Source: Sabellastarte sp. h YS-2021 (Eukaryota > Annelida > Polychaeta > Sabellida > Sabellidae). Taken from it: a stretch of DNA of 64,000 nucleotides. Position 1 is the stretch's first letter. Each line of letters begins with the position of its first letter. The stretch spans positions 115,181,793 through 115,245,792 of the forward strand of contig OZ024929.1 of NCBI GenBank assembly GCA_964017235.1, written 5' to 3'. The notes beneath the pieces are model-generated. The model was not told where the DNA came from, searched no databases, and saw only the letters and a program-made list of their open reading frames with translations. Made by a program: the position numbers and the translations under genes. Of this stretch, positions 55,361-64,000 are shown in pieces.

Positions 55361-56645
55361 GTGAATCCATTGTTTTACTTTGTCTGGCTTTTGCTTATTG
55401 TAGCTCACCGATTAAGCTGTATTCCATTTTACAGTGTCCAGTCAGTGAGTAAATGAATTCCAAGGAGCAACATCCCATCATGCACATTAGTATTTTGGTG
55501 GCATAGCATTTATCATCGACACCATTAAAATTAGCAATATAATCTTTTAATAGTAAATCATTCTTCAGTGGTCTATATGGCTTGGACTACTTTACTGTTT
55601 TTATTCACTGGAGTGGAGGATGGGACACAGTCATTGTCAAAGTTGGAGATTATAGGTTTAAATTTGTTAAATTTGGCTATTTTGGTGGCTAGTCCCCTAA
55701 TTATTATAGTACAATCTGGACTGACCAGTATGCAGTGCTTTTCGCTTATACCTATAACTACCTGTCATGATGGTATCATAGTATAAGCTTTACAATGATG
55801 GTGTCGTGATATAAACTTTACAATGTTGTTAAAGAAGTATAAACCAAATCAATCACTTAAAATCTATTCCTTCTATTATTCTGTCAAAGGCAACTGTCAA
55901 AACTCAAGCTGAAGATTTAGTCTTGTTTTGTGTATAAACTGTGAGATTGTAACTTTTAAAATTCAGAATCAGACACCTTAACTTCTGTGCCACAGAGAAA
56001 GAAGCCTTTGAGATAATCACATAAATCTTCCAACATTCAAAATAAATATCTTTTACTTCTAGGGTACCCCATGCTTTATTACATATTTGGCTCTTGAATT
56101 ATATATTAGAAATGTCAATTCTGCTTCACCTGAAAATTTTAATTTTTTTTCCTGCTTTTTGTCTAATCTTGTAATCTTCACAGAAAATAATGATATCTTA
56201 AATTTCCCTTTATATAATTAGCATTTTAAACCAAAGGATTAAATTCTTTAAAATCACAAATAATTAAGTGAACTTCCCTTTCAGTTGTGAAAGTGCTTGT
56301 AATGCTTTATACAAGAGTTGAATGAACTGAACTGCTGTATTTCTTAAAAGGTTTTTATCTTTGATGCTTATTTCGATTCAAGCTTTTTGTGGTATTTTAT
56401 TCACACATATTTTAATGTAATGTTTTATGCCCAAAATACTGATTATAATCTCTGATTCTATTTTATTCAATGACATTTTCACGAGGGCATGGTTGGTAAC
56501 ACTGGTATCTCTGTATCAAGACCAATTAAAAAAAAACTTGAACACAGTGATGACACTTTACAACCGCCATTTCAAGTGTCAGTACATAATATTGTGAGAA
56601 AATTTAAAATATTAGAAACAAACCCCAAATCTGAAGAAATTATAT
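55361..56645. other. intron, nothing recognised
   Basis: AT-rich DNA without a convincing exon. The final AFAP-like exon was looked for here and not found. Confidence 0.4.
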
Positions 56646-56949
56646 TTTTATTGCGTTAATACATCCTATCCAATGGACAATTGCTTATCCGGTCGGCGCA
56701 GACCGGCCCGCCAAACGTCAGAAAAAGACGTCCTGTGTTTCCACCGGCCAGGCCGGTCCAGTGCTGTGCACTCGCCAGGTGGCGTGTCGTACTTCCTTCC
56801 TGTCTAGACAGCGTGACGTCATAGCATCTTTTTCGTTTGGCGTGTGGCTGTGCACAAGGAATTTTTTACAGCAAAGTTTTTCTTCAGAATTATATCAGAC
56901 ATCTTATTTTTTCAACGTTTATTCTACTTATATCTGCTTCAAGTACATC

Positions 56950-59120
56950 ATGGCTTCTCCTGGCCAACGGAGAGGGAAATGTGGACATGCAATGGCTCTG
57001 TTTGACACACACTCACACTGCGCGCGTTGCAGAGAGAAGGGTAAGGGACAGGATTTTTGTGTAGAAAACCCACAGTCTTCTGATCAGTGCCCTATTTGCA
57101 AATCTTTTCCTTCTGAGCAAATTCTATAGATCTCTACGCCTGCTTATAAAATCAAGAAAGAAAAGCGTGAGGCGAAAACGGCTGATTCTACCCCTTCTAA
57201 AGACAATGAGGAACTTGTCGACCTGGCCAGTGTGTCTGTGATTGGAACTGTGGATAGTCAGGGTACTATTAAATCCCCTGCTCCTGCTCCACCTCCAGAG
57301 AAAAAGCCTAAGAAAGATAGCAAAAAAGACACTAAGAAAGTCAAATCCCCCTCTTCTAAAGCCACTTCATCCCAGTCCACTGCTGATGAGAAATTCACCG
57401 AACTTGACAACAGTGGTCTGAGCGCTTTAGTCGCCTAGAAGCCTTAATTTTAGCCAAGAGCTTTGAGCCAGCTTTTTCTGCAGATATTAAAGTAGCACCG
57501 ACCCACTCACCTCCACAGACTCAGAATGTTACGGAACCTTTCATCCGACCTTCAACCTCTTTGCTTCCTGGATCTGGCTCCTCTGCTGAAAAGCATCAGC
57601 CGACCAGTAAAGCAGTGACCAGCTCACAGACGTCTTCAAGTCAGTTTACTGGAACGGGCTTCTCTGCTACTAAGCATCAGCCGGCCAGTCAAACTAAGAG
57701 TAGCAGACCGACCTCTTCTGTTAAGTTTACTGGGCAAAGCTCCTCTGCAACTCTGCATCAGCCTTCCAGTAAAACTAAAACTCACCGACCTGCTGCTGGG
57801 ATAGTTGGTACCGACCCCCAAGATTTGAACCGACCTTCTGCTACTGACCGGTCATTGTCTTCTGAACCCACTGACACCGGCTCACTGACCTTGCATAGAC
57901 CAAGAAAAGACAGTATCTCTAGTCTTTCATCTGCGGCTGATAGCTTGTCGGATCAACCCCCCCTAGAATTATATACTGAGGAAGGGGAGCTTTCTGATGA
58001 CCAGGATCAGTCAGTGACCGAACAGGACCAGCCAGTGTCGGAAGAACAGAACTACAGGGACACAATGCAAGGCATCCGGTCCTTTATGGGTTGGTCGGAT
58101 ATACCGGAATTGGAGAGTACTACAAATACTGCAGATGACAATCCCTTTGCCGGCCCAAAGACTGTTGCTCCCGGAAAGGTGTCAGTAAGAATGCCGACTG
58201 AGGATTGGTTATGCCGCAAGTTAGCTAAACTGAATCTTACCCTAGTTGAGGGCTACCCCTCCCGTGGCTCAGAGCCTGGTGGTTTGGGAAAGGACGTTTT
58301 CCTCAGGCCGGCTAAGTCCCAGACCAAATGGTATGGGCTTCACATAGATCCTAAAACCGACCCTAAAGCAGATTCATCTCAGCTTAGTCATTGGTCTACC
58401 GACTCTTCAAAGCTCAACAACAGCTATAGTAGGATAGCAAAGTACTCTGGAATGTCTTCAACCCCACCGGCCTCTTGCAGAATTTCACAAGAGACATTGC
58501 GTAGGTGGGAGAGGTCGGCTAGAGAGGCATCAGTTATTTGTAATCAGTCAGCCAGTTTCAACCGATGTCTCTTCAGAGTCCAGCAAAATATGAAGGACCA
58601 ACTTAAGGCATTGAGATCTGAAAATAAAGGCAAGGCTTCTTCACAGTTCACTGCAGCAGCTGACGAATTGAATTACCTTATGGACTTCAACTCTAGCATA
58701 TCTCAGGCTGCAGCAAAAGCCATGGAACACCTTTCAGAATTTATCTTTGTTTCTATGGGCAACCTCACACTTGTACGGAGAGACGCTTATCTCAGTCACC
58801 TCAGGACCGGAATCAAACCGGACACTCTGACAGCCTTAAGAACTGCCCCCCTTCATATTGCTACTCTCTTTCCTGATGCTGTAATAAAGAGAGCTGAGGA
58901 GGACATAGCACAGTTTGAGTCCAGGGGTCAGTCTGCTTCATCCCACAGCAAGGGTCGGTACCACCCTTACGAAAGGCAGGATAAAAAGCCAAGCTACAAG
59001 GACTCTAGGCAGGAGAAACCGGCTTGGAAGACAATTGGCAAGAGACAGCCTAGGCGAGGTAGAGGCCGCATCTCCACATACTCATCCCGACCGGCCAAGG
59101 GCCAGCAGTCATATAAATGA
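56950..59120 (+). pseudogene. DIRS gag, broken by one stop and one frameshift
   Basis: Starts at ATG 56950. Cys/His cluster at the N-terminus (C11, H13, H21, H23, C24, C27, C37, C47, C50), same order as in the 5.0-kb gag. A TAG at 57127-57129 interrupts the frame, which then continues to 57438. A shift between about 57415 and 57440 moves the reading to the frame that stays open to 59120. The C-terminal part includes a Ser/Thr/Gln-rich repeat-like section (57560-57900) and a basic tail with RQPRRGRGR. Not functional as a single protein. Confidence 0.75.
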
Positions 59121-59310
59121 CAGTTATTGTTTAGATCAAGTACACACACGACTGCTGGCCGGGGGCCCACCCTTTTGACAGACTCAAAAGACATTAAATG
59201 TAAAGCCTCATGTTGTTTCTCATGTTCCTTCTGCGCCCGGGCACTCACAAAAGAAAGAGTTAAGTCCCGGGCGGGCAGAGTGTTATCCAAAGAATTGCTT
59301 ATTAAAATCT

Positions 59311-61098
59311 GTGAAAAGTGTTTCTTGTGTCACTCAATTGTCTTGTGTCCAACTTGTAAAGAGTGTAAAAAATGCTGCCTTAAATCTTCCTGTAGGGGCA
59401 AGACTTCAAAACTTCTGGACAGTGTGGTCACAAATGGGTGCCGGCCCCAAGGTAGTTCAAATCTTAAAGCAGGGCTACACCCTCCCCTTCCAAAACCGAC
59501 CCAAACTCTCAAGAGTTCCCACAGTCGTAAGCAGCTATGCCAATCTTCACAGGAACAGCCACCTGTTAGAAGCATTGCAGCAGCTCATAGGCAAAAATGC
59601 TGTAGAACGAGTTCACAACCAAACATCCCTAGGGTTTTTCAATCGGCTCTTTTTAGTACCCAAACCAAACAACAAATGGAGGCCTATTCTAGACCTAAGA
59701 AAACTGAATCTATTTCTCAAGTCCGAAAAATTCAGAATGGAAACACCGGAAACCATCAGAACATCCCTCCAGCAAGGGGAGTGGGTAACCTCAGTAGATT
59801 TCAAGGATGCCTACTTCCACATACCCATACAGGAACAATCCAGGAAATATCTCAGATTTCATGTCCAAGGTCAGACATACCAATTCAAGGCTCTTCCCTT
59901 TGGTCTGTCCACAGCGCCCTTGGAGTTCACTGTGATAGCCAAGGAGGTGAAATTGATGGCCGGACACAAGGGTATAAGAATCCACCAGTACCTAGACGAC
60001 TGGTTGGTGAGGGCGAAATCCCGTTCAACTTGCTTACAACACACACAAACCCTAGTAAAAATGTGTCAGAAACTAGGTTGGCTAGTGAATACAGAAAAAT
60101 CAGAACTGGAACCAAAACAAGTCTTCAACTTCGTAGGTTACCAATTCGATCTCAGGACCGGCCGGGTCAGACCGACACCGGACCGGTGGCAAAGCCTTCA
60201 GGACAAAATAAAATCACTACTGCTTCTACCGACCTGTCCGGTCCGGCAGTTCATGTCCCTGATAGGCCTACTGACAGCCACAGAAAAACAGGTTCACTTA
60301 GGCCGCCTACACATGAGACCCATACAGTGGCATCTCAAGAACAATTGGAGAGTGCCGGAATCTCTGGAAAAGATTATTCCTCTCCCCAGGTCACTTCACC
60401 CACACTTGCAATGGCGGCTACAGGACGAGAACGTCCTACGAGGCCAACCCTTACACCCCATAAAACATGCTCTGCAGATTTTTACAGATGCATCAAAAGA
60501 AGGGTGGGGCGCTCACTTAAACGAGCTCACTGCAAGGGGGTCCTGGTCAGTGCCAGAAAGGAAGCTGCATATAAACTATCTGGAACTGAAAGCAGTCTTC
60601 CTAGCCTTAAAAGAGTTCCAAGATCTCTGTATAGGCAAGATAGTTCTTGTAGCAACCGACAATACAACAGTGGTAGCTTACATAAACAAGGAGGGAGGCA
60701 TGAGGTCGGGCCCGCTGTGTGCATTGCTGTGGAGAATCTTGACCTGGTGTTCCCACAGACAAGTAATGCTAAAGGCCCGACACATCCCAGGCCATCTAAA
60801 TGTGATAGCGGACAAACTATCCAGGCTGGGTCAGACCATCCAGACGGAGTGGTCCCTCCTCCCCGAAATTTTTCAAAGAATATGCAGCAGGTGGCACCGG
60901 CCTCAAATAGACCTGTTTGCCACGAGGTTCAATCACAAATTACCTCAGTTTGTGTCCCCAGTTCCGGACACACTGGCTGTAGCAGTGGATGCCCTCACTC
61001 TGCCCTGGGAGGATCTAGATGCGTATGCCTTCCCACCGACCGCCATCTTGGGCAAAGTGGTGGAGAAGTTATTGGACTCCCCGTGCAGGAGGCTCATT
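59311..61098 (+). CDS. DIRS reverse transcriptase-RNase H, 3' end lost
   Basis: Open throughout. The frame is open from 59311 but has no ATG until 59434; RT homology begins about 59405 (LQNFWTVWSQMG). Motifs are NRLFLVPKPNNKWRPILDL, DFKDAYFHIPI, YLDD (59989-60000), RNase H FTDASKEGWGAH, LELKAVF and ATDNTTVVAY, then methyltransferase-like IDLFATRFNHKLPQFVSPVP. It ends in the middle of the C-terminal region; the frame runs on to 61185 into the neighbouring repeat, which adds a foreign tail. A second frame (59127-61100) is open over the whole length. Confidence 0.85.
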
Positions 61099-62425
61099 AA
61101 GCGTCCCGCAAGGGACGCTTGTTTGTGTATGGGAGAGCTTCAGGCTCCGCCGGCTCCGCATTTTGTTTTCCTTATAACTCTGTAACCGTTAGGCGGATTC
61201 TTTTCAAATTTGGCAGGTTTAGGCAGTAGCCTTGGGGAATTTTTTTGAATATGCTGCAGTGACATTTCAACCAATCAGAGAGGTCACATGACCAAAAATG
61301 TCTTTTTTTGATGGGGAAGCTTGTCCGGATGATAACTTGAAAGGAATTTTATCAATTCACCTGAAACTTGGCAAATACATTCATTCTATTAAAATCTGGA
61401 AATCATTAGATTTTGGCATTGATTGGTCAAGAAATGGCCGAGTAATTAATGATTAATTAATCATTGCGAATTTTCCAAATAAGGAAAACACAAAAATGAT
61501 TATATCTCGAAAACCGTGCTAGATAGAGCGATTTCGACGAAATTTTTGACCCGCAGGGTATCTCTGCGGAGTAGTTTTCCCAATTTTCAAAAAATTTTTA
61601 TCTCGCCCAAAATGGCGGCCATTTTGAATTTTCGAAATTTTCGCAAAAATTGCAAAACACAAAAATGCTTATATCTCAAAAACCGTGCTAGATAGAGCAA
61701 TTTCGACAAAATTTTTGACCCGCAGGATATCTCTGCGGAGTACTTTTCCCAATTTTCAAAAAAATTTTGTCTCGCCAAAAATGGCGGCCATTTTGAATTT
61801 TCGAAATTTTCGCAAAAATTGCAAAACACAAAAATACTTATATCTCGAAAACCCTGCAAGATAGAGCGATTTCGACGAAATTTTTGACCCACAGGGTATA
61901 TCTGCAGAGTAGCCATGCCAATTTTCAAAAAAATTTTGTCTCGCCAAAAATGGCGGCCATTTTGAATTTTCGAATTTTTCGCAAAAATTGCAAAATGTAA
62001 AAATACATATATATCGAAAACCCTGCTAGATAGAGCGATTTCGACGAAATTTTTGACACGCAGGGTATCTCTGCGGAGTAGCCATGATAATTTTCAAACA
62101 AAAAATTTCTCGCAAAAAATGGCGGCCATTTTGAATTTTTCGAATTTTTCGCAAAATTGCAAAACACAAAAATGCTTATATCTCGAAAACCGTGCTAGAT
62201 AGAGCGATTTCGATGAAATTTTTGACCCACAGGGTATCTCTGCAGAGTAGCCATGCCAATTTTCAAAAAAATTTTGTCTTGCCAAAAATGGCGGCCATTT
62301 TGAATATTCGAATTTTTGCGCAAAAATTGCAAAACACAAAAATGCTAATATTTCGAAAACCGTGCTACATAGAGCGATTTCGACGAAATTTTTTATCTTC
62401 AGGGTATCTCTGCAGAGCAGCTATC
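61099..62425 (+). mobile_element. hairpin-led element with a 169-bp satellite
   Basis: Begins at a hairpin, GCGTCCC-gcaa-GGGACGC (61101-61118), directly at the DIRS breakpoint, followed by about 450 bp of leader. Then come units of 169 bp marked by AAATGGCGGCCATTTTGAAT at 61611, 61780, 61949, 62118 and 62287. Open frames on the - strand through the array are by-products. The array stops in mid-unit at about 62425. Confidence 0.7.
61540..62425 (+). repeat. 169-bp tandem array
   Basis: Five units at a constant 169-bp spacing, with GTGCTAGATAGAGCGATTTC and CCCGCAGGGTATCTCTGC blocks in each. Confidence 0.95.
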
Positions 62426-62902
62426 CCAAAGAGCTTTCACTTGGTGAAGTTTCAGACCCATAGCTAATTGCTCACCTACTCAAAAAGAGTAAATGCGAAT
62501 TACCTCTAAAAGTATTGCAGATGGCCAATTTTTCTCAAATAACTCATTCACCTACTTTTGGAAGAGCTTTCACTTGGTAAAGTTTCAGACCCGTAGCTAA
62601 TTACTCACCTACTCAAAATGAGTAAATGCTAATTATCTCAAAAACTATTGCGGATACCCAATTTTTATCAAATAACTCATTCATGTACTTTTGGGAGAGC
62701 TTTCACATGGTGAAGTTTCAGACCCGTAGATGATTACTCACCTACTCAAAATGAGTAAATGTGAATTATCTCTTAAAGTATTGCAGATAGCCAATTTTTC
62801 TCAAATAACTCATTCACCTACTTTTGGAAGAGCTTTCACATGGTGAAGTTTCAGACCCATAGCTAATTACTCACCTACTCAAAATGAGTAAATGCGAATT
62901 AT
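62426..62902 (+). repeat. 133-bp tandem array fragment
   Basis: AGAGCTTTCACTTGGTGAAG type units, the same family as 30890-32390, with about 3.5 copies. It joins the 169-bp array on its left and is cut on its right by the next hairpin-led element. Confidence 0.88.
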
Positions 62903-64000
62903 TATCTCCCGCCCGGCTCGCCGGAGGGAGATCATAATTTGCACCATGTGCGTGTGTACGTGCGTGCGTGCGTGTGTGTGTCACGCAGTTTTCTCTGAAA
63001 CTACTACAGTTACACATTTTTGGTAAATCGCAAGTCCTAATGAATTTTTTTGCTGTTCAATATTTTTGGGGTTTGGTGAACTTTGGCCTACTTTTGAGTG
63101 AGTAATAGCTATTTTAGCTAATATAATTATATGGCTTATAACTCTGAAACTATTGCATTTACAGTATTTTGTTCTAATATGTTGTTCAGCTACTTTCTCC
63201 ACAGCTACAACATGGTCAGTAGTTTGGAAGTGTATCTCCATAGCTAAGTGAGTAATAGCTACTTTGTCAATTTTTAATTATAACCATAATGAGTAAATGG
63301 CTTATATCTTCATAAGTATTGCAGCTACACAATTTTGTTCCAATATGTTGTTCAGCTACTTTCTCCACAGCTACAACATGGTCAGTAGTTTGCAAGTGTA
63401 TCTCCATAGCTAAGTGAGTAATAGCTACTTTTTCAATTTTTAATGATAACCATAATGAGTAAATGGCTTATATCTTCAAAAGTATTGCAGCTACACAATT
63501 TTGTTCCAATATGTTGTTCGGCTACTTTTTCCTCTGCTACAACATGGTCAGTAGTTTGGAAGTGTATCTCCGTAGCTAAGTGAGTAATAGCTACTTTTTC
63601 AGTTTTTAATGATAACCATAATGAGTAAATGGCTTATATCTTCAAAAGTATTGCAGCTACACAATTTTGTTCCAATATGTTGTTCAGCTACTTTCTCCAC
63701 TGCTACAACATGGCCAGTAGTTTGGAAGTGTATCTCTATAGCTAAGTGAGTAATAGCTACTTTTTCAATTTTTAATGATAACCATAATGAGTAAATTGCT
63801 TATATCTTCAAAAGTATTGCAGCTACACAATTTCTCTCAAATATGTTGTTCATGTACTTTTTTGTGAACTGTAACATATTTAAGTTTCACAACTGTTGCT
63901 CAATCTACAAGTGAGTAATGGCTACTTTATTGCTACTTTTAGTGAAAATGTGAAAAATCAGAAATATCTCTCAAACTGTAAGATATAGAGCAATTTCGAG
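62903..64000 (+). mobile_element. hairpin + (TG)n element with a 166-bp satellite, partial
   Basis: The 5' module is TTATCTCCCGCCCGGC-tcg-CCGG, then GGGAGATCATAATTTG and a GTGCGTGCGTGCG microsatellite (62948-62980), as at 23872 and 4027. The array has GTTGTTCAGC markers at 63181, 63347, 63513, 63679 and 63845 (166 bp). It runs off the end of the window. Confidence 0.8.

Larger units (their letters stand above)
56646..61098 (+). mobile_element. third DIRS retrotransposon, right end missing
   Basis: The left end is TTTTATTGCGTTAATACATCC, like the left ends at 4739 and 43313. Next are GC-rich leader DNA with repeated CCGGTC/GACCGG words, gag with two lesions, and an open RT-RNase H-methyltransferase frame. 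DIRS homology stops abruptly near 61098, where a hairpin-bearing satellite element begins. No recombinase or right terminal repeat is in the window, so the copy is either truncated or split by that insertion. Confidence 0.82.

Noticed and set aside
55361..56645. Last exon of the AFAP-like gene
   Set aside because: No segment with a good acceptor continues the coiled coil in the needed phase 0 and ends in a stop with recognisable similarity.
61587..62339. Series of similar - strand open frames (KFKMAAIFGE motif)
   Set aside because: They are by-products of the 169-bp satellite and recur at its period.
12681..64000. CRISPR array
   Set aside because: The tandem arrays have contiguous monomers of 133-321 bp without unique spacers, and the DNA is clearly eukaryotic.

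Overview
The window is animal nuclear DNA: AT-rich, intron-dominated and packed with transposons and satellites. No bacterial or viral gene organisation is visible. DIRS retrotransposons, tandem-repeat-carrying elements that resemble the pearl/HINE elements described from bivalves, a tRNA-derived SINE and a CR1/L2-type LINE tail together suggest a marine invertebrate, probably a bivalve or other lophotrochozoan. That assignment is inference.

Host gene. Ten short exons on the + strand (16404 to 55360) join in one open frame with matching splice phases (498 codons). They encode the end of one PH-like domain, a linker, a complete second PH domain, a proline-rich SH3-ligand segment, an acidic tyrosine-rich segment and a C-terminal coiled coil. 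This is the layout of the actin filament-associated protein 1 (AFAP1) family. Both ends of the gene lie outside the recognisable part of the window, and its introns hold most of the mobile DNA.

Mobile DNA by region. 0-4.7 kb: a foldback element, a Thr/Ser/Ala/Pro-coding minisatellite, a 156-bp tandem array with RFX-like X-box palindromes, and the start of a hairpin-plus-microsatellite element. 4.7-9.4 kb: a young DIRS retrotransposon with identical inverted terminal repeats, intact gag and RT-RNase H-methyltransferase frames, but a tyrosine recombinase cut off before most of its catalytic residues. 12-14.5 kb: a 0.78-kb inverted duplication around a ~154-bp satellite. 19.1-22.8, 34.9-39.4 and 51.1-54.4 kb: three copies of one Helentron/HINE-like element carrying 155-bp and 146-bp arrays. 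23.9-32.5 kb: a second such element, split by an apparently complete PIF/Harbinger transposon (25607-30670) with TTA target duplications, a DDE transposase gene and a MADF-domain gene. 43.3-48.7 kb: a decayed DIRS copy abutting a 326-bp inverted-repeat derivative. 49.9-50.7 kb: a SINE and a hAT-type MITE. 56.6-61.1 kb: a third DIRS copy with broken gag, open RT frame and no recombinase in the window. 61.1-64 kb: further satellite-carrying elements.

The strongest original observations are the modular satellite-carrying elements that trade arrays while keeping hairpin ends, the shared terminal motif of three diverged DIRS copies plus their short inverted-repeat derivative, the long second open frame over DIRS RT, and the complete Harbinger element.
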